From the NCBI GenBank assembly GCA_008921705.1, contig VFFE01009164.1, positions 2,006,176 to 2,070,175 of the forward strand: a DNA stretch of 64,000 nucleotides. The letters are read 5' to 3'. How positions within the stretch are numbered: the first letter of the stretch is position 1; the number at the start of each line of letters is the position of its first letter. This stretch comes from Burhinus oedicnemus. Taxonomy: Eukaryota > Chordata > Aves > Charadriiformes > Burhinidae. Positions 40,101 through 52,020 of the stretch are shown piece after piece. A program made the position numbers and the translations under genes. Below the pieces are notes generated by a model that saw only the letters and a program-made list of their open reading frames with translations, did no database searches and was not told where the DNA came from.

Positions 40101-43100
40101 ATTGAATTCTAAAGTGTGTTTCTAATAACTTGTTTATGCACCCAAATTTTACCATCCCTACACAAACCAGAAATGTTTGCACACAGGAATTTGTGAAATA
40201 AGTTGTGCTGTCAGATTGACTCATAATATTTTTCCATTTTTGACTGTCATTAGAATTCTGCAATTAGAAAAACAATCAAATAATATACTGCAGCTGCCAT
40301 TATGCCCTCCATGATAGAAATATTTTGCTATACATTGAAATATCCGTCATCATCAGATGTATTCTGGGACTGTTTGTAGTCTCTCTGACCAAAAGGCAGT
40401 TTAGAGATATATGGAGACAATGTAACAAGACAACTTATTGTATATTAGAATAAATAATTAAGTTGCTGTAGCACAAAGGGAAGCAACTAATCTAGTATAA
40501 TTAGAACTTCTGAAGTCCCGTTATCTGACAGAGTATTCTCCAGTGAATCAACAAGTGTCTTTTGAGCAGCGCCTAACTATGGACAGGAACTTGGGATAGT
40601 CCTCAATGAAACTTTTGCCTCTGGAACACACAGATGGGATGGGGCGGGGGGGAGGAGGAATCCACCACTATCAGAGAGGGGAGTACATATGTCCTGTCAG
40701 TAACAGATACCTCCAATCTTCTCACAAAAATGAGACAGCTACCAATAAAAGCTATCATCATGGCTAACAGAATGGGAGGACACCAGCACACCAGCTGCAT
40801 GAAGTAAATCAAGATGTGATGGTAAGATCAAATTCCTAACCAAAGCAAATTCGCTTTTCTTTTTAAATATCTTTATAAACTTCAAGTCACAAAGAATTGA
40901 GAAAGATCAACTAACCTTTTAAATGGAACATGATGAGCCAAATGGCTGCTGCCTCCAATCAGGCACAGACCACTCTGCTTCACTTCGGGAACACAGTACC
41001 TGACTGCAAGAACAGGGTATCCAGACAGCTCATTCTCTGTAACGCCAACAGCTTAAGCTGTTTTGCACAGGATATTTGTTTTGTGGACTCCTGTAGCATT
41101 AACTGTCATTACAGCAACTTTCCCCCACTGCAGAATGAAGAGTAGCAGTAAGAGATGAGGGATCTGTGACAGGTAAATGTGTGTAAGGAACCAGAAATGC
41201 TACCGTCATTCTGGGACTAGTAACATAAGACTACAAGCACCTCACCCAACTCTGCCTAGCGCTGATATCAGTAGAGCTGCTGGGTAGGTAGGCTTACAGC
41301 AAATTTCCCATTCTACCTACGGTATGAGAAAGGGATGAGACTAGACCACTGAAGGTAAACCTCTTCTAAGATACAAGATGTAGTTGTCTTGCTGTCTTGA
41401 GAAGTGAAAGGATCATGCAGAGAGCGATCATCAAAAAAAATATAGGTAGTACACTGGACCTAGTCCTTAGCTTCCTCTTTCTGATTCTGAAAAAGGTGAT
41501 GTTCTCTGAGATAAGCACCAGAAAGCTGAGCATAGATACATTCTCTGGTTTTGATGTATTTGCAGCTCTTCTACAGCACGATTAACTCTTTCTACACAGT
41601 AAAGATCTTGCTTTGCTTTGCCTCTTGCTGGAGAACATTAGTGTCATATTCCTTATGATGCCTAGAGGTCTGCACCAAAGTGATTCACAGATTCTGCAAA
41701 TTGCTTGAGCTCCAAAGAACAAATTTCTCATCTAGAATAGAGACCCTGAGCTTGGAGGTACTCCGAGTGGCTTTTCCAGTCTTCTAATGAGGTAAATTAA
41801 ACTACCAAAAATGGCAAGGGAAAAATGAAAAGATCTCTGCTGCAGATACCTTTTGGATCTTTTCACTGTACCTAAGGATAACCTTAGAAAGACATACCTG
41901 AAAAACATTCAAAGTTCCCATTTACAACTAAAGACTCACTTCGCCTATATGCTATACAAACAGCAGAAATACAATTTCCCAGAGACAGAGGCTAAAGGAA
42001 ACAAAACCAGAAGAAAGACAGAAGCAATGATTAAACATGCTATCAGCAGGTAATCAGCATGCAGGCACATTATTATTTCTTAGTAACAGTTTATTTCCTT
42101 GTATGTTTGCTTTAGTCTTGAAAGAAAAAAAGTATGCATTTAATTTAAATGCTCAGTAGCTTTTTAGAATATTCCTTTTTTATAAATCAAATGCATTTTA
42201 TGCACATGGATATATTTGGCATTTTCAATTCCATTTTTTTCTTGTTACTACTGTAACAGTAGTGACAGCATTCATTACTTATGTTCAGCTTTTGCCTCTT
42301 TCAGTTCTTTAATAATCAGATTTCTAGTAATTCTTCCCTATTCAAATACTGTTACAACGTTTATACACTTCTTTTATAGAGATGTTATTATTGCTTTTCA
42401 TAATTGTTTTTAAAAGTACTTACATTTGAAAACAAGAAAAATAATACCTAAAGTCTGTCAAACAAATCAAGAATATTTCTGCTAAAATGCAAACATTCAA
42501 TAGTTTTGAGACTTTCCCCCACATTCTATGATTTTCTATGATTTTGAACATTATGTTTTAAAATATTCCATTTATATGACACTTTTACACTACACTGTCA
42601 CAAAATTACAATCTAAGCTATCACAAGAATTGCTCACCAGCATAACCACAAACACAAGTCAGCAGTGACAAATGCTGCGTTGACCCATGAACAAATAGTA
42701 TATACTACTACACTTGTGACTTTTTTCTGTTATTTTTAATGAAGATAAAATTGAAAAATATGTATTTTATACCTAAATATATGACATACCATTAAGCTCT
42801 CCAGTTTTGCATATTTTCATGGTTGAAGAATAAACTCCAGAAAATATTAACCACCCACAGAGATCACCTTGACATGCTTTTGCTGCAGAAAATAGAACAT
42901 TATACAAACTACTGAAGCCTGAAGCATACTCAAAACATCACATCCTATTTGTAAAATGCACAGAAAGAATAATGGGATCAGTAAGAACATTTAAAAAGTA
43001 ATGTGTTACAGTCATTTTTAACTGTAGAAAAAAAGAGGTTTCTCAAAAAGTAGGCATACTTACTTTGCAACATGATCAGACTACGCTGAACATATCTTTT

Positions 43101-43641
43101 TGATAAACTCTGCTTAGTTTTACCCATACAATCTCAAAGACATTAAAAAGTAAAATTAAGCCATACCCACAAAAAATATCAAAGCCTGATATGAATACCA
43201 GAGAACAAGCTACTAGACAACCAATGCCTTTATATAAAAAACTGGAAATCACATCAGAATTTCCCAAATCCATATTTGAAAGGAATCTAGTATTCAATTT
43301 AACATACTTTGAAGCACAGTAACATTTGTAAAAGCCTGAATATAAAAATCACAGTGTATTTCCAACTATGACTGTTCTTGAATTTAGAGAAACCAGGGTG
43401 AAGGTTCAGGATGTACTTCTTCCTCATAGGTTCATGCAAACTGCCACAGGACTTCTGGCTGTAAATAAAGGGTTACGCAAGTACGATTTTAAGTAAAATT
43501 TTTAAAAGGAACTGGAAAGAAAAAATATGGTATTACATCTGTGGTAGTAAAAATCAACCTTAGTGACTCAGGAGAACCCTTCCAGTCCTAAATTCTGAGG
43601 CCAGTACACAAATTCACACAACCTCATATTAACTGTATTAG
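37193..43641. other. Non-coding stretch, no gene recognised
   Basis: I recognise no mobile element or gene. Features noted: a 41-base pure purine run at 38142-38182, a G-rich run at 40636-40655, a near-perfect small inverted repeat at 42243-42265, and two tandem TCTATGATTT-type units at 42521-42546 that resemble an isolated CR1 tail. A splice-bounded open segment at 41877-42049 (+, 173 bases) is discussed as a finding. Other open frames (up to 73 codons) show no motif. Confidence 0.5.
38142..38182 (+). repeat. Polypurine tract (41 bases)
   Basis: An uninterrupted run of A and G including a run of nine A. Such tracts can adopt triplex (H-DNA) structure if mirror-symmetric, but the symmetry here is only approximate. 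Confidence 0.85.
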
Positions 43642-43645
43642 GGTT

Positions 43646-44578
43646 GTGATCAGTGGCGCAGAGTCCAGTTGGAGGCCTGTAACTAGCAGTGTTCCCCAGG
43701 GGCCAGTACTGGGTCCAGTCCTGTTCAACATATTCATCAACAACCTGGATGAGGGGACAGAGTGTACCCTCAGTAAGTTTGCTGATGACACAAAACCGGG
43801 AGAGGTGGCTGACACACCAGAAGGCTGTGCTGCCATTCAGCATGACCTGGACAGGCTGGAGAGTTGGGCAGACAGAAACCTAATGTAGTTCAGCAAGGGC
43901 AAGTGTAGGGTCCTGCACCTAGGTAGGAACAACCCCGTGCACCAGTACAGGTTAGGGGTTGACCTGCTGGAAAGCAGCTCTGCAGAGAGGAACCTGGAAG
44001 TCCTGGTGGACAAGTTGACCATGAGCCAGCAATGTGCCCTTGTGGCCAAGAAGGCCAATGACATCCTGGGGTGCATCAAGAAGAGTGTGGCCAGCAGGTC
44101 GAGGGAGGTCATCCTCCCCCTCTACTCTGCCCTGGTGAGGCCACATCTGCAGTATTATATCCAGTTCTGGGCTCCCCAGTTCAAGAAAGACAGGGAACTA
44201 CTGAAGAGAGTCGAGCGGAGGGCTACAAAGATGATCAAGGGAATGGAGCACCTCTCTTATGAGGAAAGGCTGAGAGACCTGGGTCTGTTTAGCCTGGAGA
44301 AGAGAAGGCTGAGAGGGGATCTCATCAATGCTTATAAATATCTAAAGGGTGGGTGTCAAGAGGATGCGGCCAGACTCTTTTCAGTGGTCCCCAGCAACAG
44401 GACAAGGGGCAACAGGCAGAAACTGGAACACAGGAAATTCCATCTCAACATGAGGAAAACATTCTTTACTTTGAGGGTGGCAGAGGACTGGAACAGGCTG
44501 CCCAGAGACGTCATGCAGCCTGCTTCTCTGGAGATATTCAAAACCTGCCTGGATGCAAACCTGTCCAACCTGCTCTAG
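43646..44578 (+). pseudogene. CR1 ORF2 C-terminal half with one in-frame stop
   Basis: Remnant of the CR1 reverse-transcriptase gene, reading frame preserved over 933 bases with one TAG at 43886-43888. In the family this protein nicks target DNA with an endonuclease domain and copies its own RNA in the nucleus; here only the palm (ADD catalytic pair) and the following C-terminal region survive. There is no initiator context, and the first codon in the open stretch is GTG. The near-intact frame indicates a relatively young copy compared with the other CR1 remnants in this window. Not a host gene. Confidence 0.9.
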
Positions 44579-44635
44579 GTGAACCTGCTTTGGCAGGGAG
44601 GCTGGACTAGATGATCTCCAAAGGTCCCTTCCAAC

Positions 44636-44686
44636 CCCTATGTCCTGGTTTGAGGTGGTCAGTCCAGCCCAAACCACGACACCCTA
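44636..44686. mobile_element. 41-bp LTR-end miniature insertion with perfect 5-bp target-site duplication
   Basis: The insert is 44641-44681. It begins TGTCCTGGTTTG and ends CAAACCACGACA, the same termini as the solo LTR at 30812-31174. The first twelve bases and the reverse complement of the last twelve agree at eleven positions, and about 16 of the outer 20 pairs match, so the whole insert is nearly palindromic. CCCTA occurs directly before (44636-44640) and directly after (44682-44686), and removal of the insert plus one CCCTA restores the ordinary CR1 3' end. This is therefore a real insertion into an existing CR1. It has room for no gene, promoter or polyadenylation region. Either it is a solo LTR that later lost its interior, or a miniature element mobilised by the same integrase. 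Confidence 0.85.
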
Positions 44687-44918
44687 CCATTCTGTGATTC
44701 TGTAATATTAGCATGTATAGAGAAAGGACAAATAACGTAATACAATTATAACGAGGAAAAATAATATAACATTGTCTAATAACAAGTTTCATATACAAAG
44801 CTCCTTTATTTGTCATTACCTGCGCTTCACTCCATATAGAGAAGGAAAAATATGCATTATTAAAGTACATTGAATGATCTACTAAACCTATTTAATCTCT
44901 TAATTGAAGCTCCAAGTC

Positions 44919-44964
44919 CTCAATAAAGAGGACAACGCAAACTCAATAAAGAGGACAACACAAA
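44919..44964. repeat. Tandem duplication of a 23-base unit
   Basis: Two adjacent 23-base copies, each beginning CTCAATAAAGAGGACAAC, differ at one base (G in the first, A in the second). It is a simple local duplication, about 215 bases downstream of the CR1 at 43642-44704. Confidence 0.95.
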
Positions 44965-45306
44965 AGAATAAGACATTACATCTGTGAAAAAAGAATATGC
45001 TACATATAAGCATGTTTCTTTTAAAGGAAATATGATTCCACAAGAAGGAAAACATATCTCGGCCTAGCAGTAAATAAAACTGCAGCACATAAACATGGAA
45101 AAGACCCACTAATTCAGGTAATGTATTCACTGGCAAGACAGCAGTCTTCGTTTTCTACTACAGCAAGTACTGAGATACTCGAGAACTTGATGGTCTTCAG
45201 CAACTTTCCTTGGGACACTCCAAAAAGTCTATTAGATTAGACTAGCTACAAATGTCAAAAAGGATTTCTGATATTCTTATCCCAATATGGTCTTTCAATG
45301 CTAGTG

Positions 45307-45385
45307 AAAAAAAAGAAGGGGGGGGGGGGAGGTAAGAGAAGAAGAAGGGAAGGGAGGGAAGGGGGCAGGTGGGAGAAGAGAGACA
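45307..45385 (+). repeat. Polypurine tract with G12 run and G-quadruplex motif
   Basis: Nearly all A and G over about 80 bases. A run of twelve G lies at 45318-45329. At 45347-45365 four G runs are separated by loops of 2, 1 and 2 bases, a very compact G-quadruplex pattern. Only a few pyrimidines interrupt the tract. Confidence 0.9.
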
Positions 45386-48300
45386 CAAATATGCCTCATC
45401 TATTTTAACTCACTTAAATCTTTGCTACACTCATACTAACTTCACTAAATACAGTGCTATGAAGACATTTCCTTCAGTCCATTACAAAATAGCCTCACCA
45501 TCTGGCAACAGGAGAAATCCTAAGGATTTGGCACTCAAAATGTCACTACTGAAGAGCATATTGGTTGGACACTTCCTAAACTTAAGTATTCTCCCTTCAC
45601 AGTTTTTGTGCCATGACAAATCCCTTTCAATTTTTGAAATAGTTCGCATTTTCACTGGTTTGGAAAGAATTACAGGTTTCAAGTTACTACCATTAACATT
45701 GTCTCTGTCTGTTCACATCACCTCTTTAGAATCACCTAGTGTTCTTCCTACACCTGGAGAGTAAGAACAGAAGCTTCAAAATCTGTAAGCTACTGTGGTG
45801 GAGGAAGGAGAGGACTGACATGGAAGGAGCTAGCAGGACATTCAGGAAGAAGCCAGATGAATTTCTGGAGGTTACATGATGCATTTGTACAGAAATTGGT
45901 AGCTTTAAGAGTTGCTGTGCTAGAAAACCATTCTGAAAACTGTATGTTTCATGCAACATTTGTTTAGGTATTTTGATGCATCATCAGCATAGGCATCAAA
46001 AGCGAGGTTTTGCAAATCACTAAAGCTTCAAGCAGGTGAACTATAATTACACCAGCTTTTAGGCTCCCTTTTTATTTTTTTCTGTGATCCATTTTATTCC
46101 TGGGACTATCACTTTGCACATGTTGTAAAAGTCAGTAGAGCTCAAAAGTTTAATCTAGGACTCTGACGGGAACAGGCTAGGTACTCCAATCACATACTCC
46201 TGCCTGAATATTTCCTTCCATTTTCTTCCATTCCTTGCTTGCAAGGAGCAAAATAAGTCGATTATATTTCTCCCACTGCACCCAAAAATCGTGTGTTCTC
46301 ACTTCTGCAACTGGTGTGTCTAGTGGAAACCAGCAACTATATGACAGAATAATGAGAGTGGGAAGAGTGGTGGTAATAGGACCAGAATATAAAGACCTCT
46401 CATAAATACCTCTGATGAAATAAAAAATACAGCTATGCCAAATGCTGCTACCCTGCAAATCTCTGTATCCCTGAGGTCAGCATACTGTGTTGCACATTGG
46501 TTACATGAACTCGAGTATCCACTAAGCTGCATAAAGCCATACTTGAACAAGCGTGGTAACGGCAATATCTTTTCATATCCAAGAAATGCTAAAATTATAT
46601 GAGATCAATTTCAAATTATCAGAAAAAGTGCCCCTCAGATGCATGGTATTTTCTAAACTTCTGTTGGACTGCTTTGTGCCTTATCCTGTCCTTTCTTCTC
46701 TCACAAAGTAACTCACCACGGTGATTCTCAGGATCCTTTCAAAAACCAAACTCAACATATTTCATAATTCCACAGGATTTCACAATAATCAGATGATTTT
46801 TTCAGTAAGTACTTTTGTCTGTCATTTTCAGGGAAAGCAAAAACTATCTTTCAGAATGACAAATGAAGCAAAATAATGTAAAAACTTCAGAAATTTCATA
46901 AACACACTCTGTCAGTAATATCTACTACTGGTAGAGTTTACAGTGGGAGAAAAAAGGAACCATTCAGAGCAGGTCCTTATAAATTCCAATTACGCTTGTG
47001 GTTTTTGGACTATATCTCATACATTTTGGCAAAGCTTCACTCACCTTGTAGATTTCCAAAGTAATGTACTGAGTGAAACAGGTGTATGAACCGTTTCATG
47101 AAGTAAAATTCTATGAGCAATTAGCTGCTGAAGTGTCATCAGTCAGATACTGAGAGCTCTTTCACGTGCATTGTCACCGCACTCTTAGAAAATCCTCAAT
47201 GTAGTCATTAGGGAGGAAGAAAATTGAGACTTATCTCAACAGAAGAGGCACACAAAGCATTTAGAAAAAGCTGCACACAAAAAGTGGTGCAACATGAGTT
47301 CAATTATCCCCTTATGCTACAGTATGAGCATGCAGGATGTGAAAATAGAAGGGAAATAGTACAAGTACTAAGATGCAGTCTGCACAATACAGAGAGCAGT
47401 TAGGTAAAGGGCATAATAAACCACATCTGAGCACTGTAGTGAAGAAAAAAAAATACAAAAAGGTGTGAGAGCAAAGCACCTGAGGGCACCATGGCCTGGA
47501 AAGCAGTTGTGTTTGAAGGATTATGTTGGGCTTCAGACCAAGAATGTTTATTGGCATAAAATGGCAAAATGTTTTAAATTTTTTTTTAGAATTCTGGTGC
47601 TTACTTTATTTTGTTTAACATTTACCATATTTAAATAGAGACAGTTGAATTAAAAGCTTCCTTTTTCCATAATTAATCAACAGTTCATAAATACTAATGG
47701 TATTTATCAATATTTGAAAATATTGACAGCAATTCAAAAGTTTTGTAAATAAACGCTGAAAAGCCAGATGCCAGAATCACACCCAGAGAGTCACTCCCTA
47801 GTGCTATGCAAATAGTGGTAGACTACATTATACTTTCTTAGGTCCTTACATTGTGAAAGCAGTATGCAGCATAAGCAGGATCAGAGGGGTCTTAAGTACA
47901 CAAGGGTTCAGTCTCAGCCAGGCATTAGACTTGGTGCCCATATAAACACTAAGAACACTAATTTAAGTGGCAAAAATAAAGGCTAACCTGCAATTGAAAC
48001 CTAGCAGAGATTGCTCAGACTCTCTGTATAGCAATTCTTTTTTCAGTAACAATCAATCTCTGTTCAACACTGTCCAGATACAGCTCAGCAGAGTATTTAG
48101 AGACATATGCAGCATCATTTTGGAACTAACACAAAATTTAAATAGAAATTATAGGTTCGCATTTCTGAAATATTTATATGTAAATAAGACCCACCATCTG
48201 ATAAAAACACTACAGTGAGGTCTCCACGTCTTGGGGCATGGGGGACAGCAGTTTAGTTCTACACATCATTTCTTGCTGTTTTCCAAGTACAGCCAGGGAG

Positions 48301-51300
48301 AATTTCTATAAATTTATATATATGGAAAATTCCTGCTTCGTAACTCTAAGTAGACAACATGAATTGATACAAACATTTTATTGGCCAAGTTCACATAAAT
48401 GCCAAGTGTTCATTCTCAAGCAATAATTTCAGCATAGCTAAAATCATGCTGAAATCATGATATGCAAAGCTGTTTTCCAACTCTTTTCAAGATATGCAAA
48501 GCACCAAGTACATTCACAAATGTTGATCAGCATGAACTAGGATCATCAGTCCAGTTTAAAATGACATCTGACTAAAAGTGGCTCTAGTGGCTCTAGTAAT
48601 CTTGTGCTGAATCTCTATCATCCTAATCTTAGAGCACCTGCAATATATCTAGAACCAGTTCAGACCAATTTAGGTCCCCAAATGACATTAAGCAACAGAA
48701 GCCTCTGAAAAGTCAATGGAGGGAAAGAAAAAGACATTTCTAAAGAGTCTGAAGATTTACCACAGAACCCTACAGTTGTCTGAAGTGCTTTCTGAAGGAG
48801 CCTGTCTCTCTCCAGGGACTATTAACAGATTTTATGTATACTAGCCTGCTAGTGCAGGCACCTAGAATTAGGCTGCGAGAATATACTATTTTTCCTTGTA
48901 AATAGACACTTTGTAATAGAAACTACTGAAGTTGTGTTTTCTTTTAAAAAGTTGAGAAGCCAATAAAATACTTCACATCTCTGTTAATATGAGACTTTTG
49001 ATCTTTATGCTTCTGTCCTGTGGCATCTTTTTTTTAAAAAAAAAAAAAAACCCCACACAGAAAATTATCTTCACATAACAAGCAATGTGTTTACTGCTTC
49101 CAGCACAGAAAACCATCCACTTATTATCTCTGATAGTATGAGCTTTTGTTTTATTCTCAGCTGGGCCATCACAACACAGTGTCAACAATGCTGCTCATAG
49201 GTGTACCCAGAACAGCACGTGGTAATGCAGAATGAATTTTACACTAGTAAAAGACTGTATCAATGCTACCTTTAGAAGACTTTCCAAGAAGCGGTGGTGG
49301 CAAGGCAGAAGGAAGGCTGAAAGATTAGAATCTACACTGCTCCCATTTTTTGCACAGTTTGCCCAGTGCTTCCAAACACCCTGCTTCCTAGTTTGATCAC
49401 CAATTTTATGTAGTAGTACGGCACTGAAACACTGTTGCAGTACTCAAGGATCTCCATCAGAATACGTTCTCCCTGTCAAATACCTCCATAAAAGCAGAAA
49501 TACTAAAAATACAGGTCTTCCATGCACATCTGATAACCCAGCTACGTAAACAGATGTTCAGCATCAAACCAGTTAAAACACATTTTGCATCTGCATTACA
49601 AACCTCACCTCTGGTACATAAACCAATGTGTTTGGGTAACCAGTAATGCTTTCTTCCTCCTAGCTTAAAACAGCCTCCTATAAAATTTTGGGTTGAATCT
49701 CTGTAGTCTTAATCTTTATGTACCTGCAACACATCCCCACAAAGTCAGTCCAATTCATCAGTACCTGACATACTATTAAACTCTAACCAAGCACATCAAA
49801 AATGCCGATGTCAGCTTTTCAAATAATATTTGGTAAAGGACAATATGAAATATTTACAGCTTTACACAGCTCTTCCCCAACACATCAGTCACTTCTGATC
49901 ACACTGTCAGTGTAACTTCATCATGGCACACTGCATTGACATAGAGTTTTAAGTTAGAATGGAAATTTGATAGTCTTCCAAGAGCGTGGAGATTGTGTGT
50001 CAGATGCTTCTGGGATTTTGTTTAAATTCAAGCTTTAAAAACAAATACTATATACAGAACATATGTAGCTACAAATAACTACAGAAATTACAACAGCCTG
50101 TAAAAACTTCAAAACTACATTTAAAATATTTGAATTTAATTTTGAAGTTTTACAGAAAACCAAACCATTCAAAAAGGTAACCCCCAAAAACCCACATGAG
50201 GGGAAGCAGGGCACAGTCCTATTGTCAACAGTGCTGCTACAAACTCTTCTTGGGGCTAAAGGAACACAGGTTCTATGGCAAAATTATGTATCAATAATTT
50301 AAAAGATTTTGAAGACTGATCAAATGAGAGAACTTTAGAGATATGGCAAAATAATAGACTGCAGGAATTAAACAAAAAAAAAAAAACCAAACAAAAAGGA
50401 GCTGAGCTTAATGAAGACAGGAGAACACACAACTGAAAACTGACTGATGGCACAGATCATTTGTCATCCAAATGACAATCAGTTCCTCTTCAAAGAGAAT
50501 AAAGAAGTGAGAATGCAAAAGGCAGTATTAGGGGAAAAGAAAGCTAGAAAGAAAGACCAATGGTATAAAAGCCATTTTCAAGGATATCAATGTACGGAGA
50601 ACAGACTAACAGCTAAAAGCATTTTAAATAACAAAAAAATGAAAAATAAGGACTAAACAGATATTTGCTACTTTTTTTAAAAAATAATTTTGTGATTTTT
50701 AGATTTCTGAAGTATTATAAGGAGGTCATATTTTCAGACTTGAAAAATGGAATAAAACAGATAGCGGCAATTACTCCCCAAGCATTATAGATGACAGAGT
50801 TACAGCTTCTAACACTTCCTCCTGCTCTCCATGCCATACCTGGGCAGGGAACTGAAAGACATCCCCACGGCTGTGTGAGACTTCAGTCAGGTAAAGCCCA
50901 GCTGCTTGAGGCTACCGACTTCAGTAACATCAGCAAATACCCACAACCAAACCAATCTCCAGCAAAACTGTGTGCAAAAAAAGGTGATAAAAACATCTAA
51001 ATTATGGGCATGCATCCACATCCATTTATACTCCCATTTCAAAACACTGGTGTCATGTTTGGTCTTGGTTGCTTGTAGCTATTCCAATAGTATTTGCTGA
51101 AGAGCAATCTGAAGATTTCCTATGCAGAACAGTTATTCCCTAGCTGATGGCCTTTTTCAGGATTAAATTTTGCCTGCCCGTGTAACACTTCCCATATAAT
51201 CTACACTTTCAAGCCATGCCTCTCTAAACCTTCAACCCTGGAAGGTGGTATCTCATCCTCTCATATAGTCACTTTTCAACTGGACCTATATGGTAAGACA

Positions 51301-51976
51301 GTAGACTTACTATCTCACACTCCACATAGCGCTGCCATTGATCCAATCTTTTTATTCACACAAAGGTTCAATCTTCTTTTGGTTATCAATAGCCAATTCA
51401 CACAGTAAAGAAACTGGCAAGAGCCCTAGATGTGCTATTTCATGACTCTTCCAGAGTATGACTTTCTGATGACATCTTCTTGTTCCCGGCAAGAGTGTAA
51501 TTGTTCTACACCGAACTTGGCCCACAATTGAGCCACTATCCCGTACCAAGTCTCCACATTACTTATAACTGCATAATAAATGAAGCTGATCAGAGCCTTC
51601 AAGACAATGTTTTTCTAGAAATATAGAAAAGATTACAGGAAGGGGAAAATATAACACTACAAAAAAAGCAGGGAAGAAATGAACAGAGGAGCAAGGGAAC
51701 ATAGGTACTCAAGGCAGGTAAGCTTTTCACAGGTATTTCGGCTGGATAGCAACTTCAAGCAATATAGTTTTATAAGTGTTTATTAAAAAAAGAAAGGAAG
51801 GAAAAAACCTTCAGGAAAATAAATACAGTAGGGACTCTGAGTGAGGCAAATCAGAATGCTGCTTGGGGTCTTTGCTTCAAGTCCAAAGGGTCTTTTTTTA
51901 TTTTCTATATGAAAAGCAGAAAATAAAAGAAAAAGAAAAGAAAGTGAAATAAATAAATAAAGCCTTCCAGTTTTAA

Positions 51977-52020
51977 GCACACACACACAAGCATTCGCAC
52001 ACACACTCTCTCACACACAC
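51977..52020. repeat. Compound CA-rich microsatellite
   Basis: Three short CA runs separated by AGCATTCG and TCTCT interruptions. Confidence 0.9.

Larger units (their letters stand above)
43642..44704 (+). mobile_element. CR1 LINE, 5'-truncated, best-preserved copy, interrupted in its tail
   Basis: A CR1 retrotransposon covering the second half of ORF2 and the 3' end. The reverse-transcriptase palm motif is visible as KFADDTK at about 43773-43793, preceded by [22 protein letters not shown] (family: [20 protein letters not shown]). The frame is open from 43646 to 43885, hits a TAG at 43886-43888, and continues in the same frame to a normal end at 44578 (213 residues from 43937) with [57 protein letters not shown] and DWNRLPRDV. 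The TAG lies where the family has a lysine (AAG), so it is a single base change. The 3' tail ATTCTGTGATTCTGT ends near 44704 and is split by a 41-base LTR-like insertion at 44641-44681. The endonuclease half is missing, so the copy is inactive. Confidence 0.96.

Noticed and set aside
41126..41170. Plus-strand segment between a good acceptor (CCCCCACTGCAG) and GTAAATG
   Set aside because: All three frames contain stops, so a coding exon is excluded; a non-coding exon has no support.
41397..41585. Possible CR1 endonuclease remnant (STLDLVLS resembles the family's LLDLVLT)
   Set aside because: Only eight residues agree and the flanks do not align to CR1.
45369..45764. 131-codon plus-strand frame next to the polypurine tract
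   Set aside because: No motif; overlaps minus-strand frames; no splice or promoter evidence.
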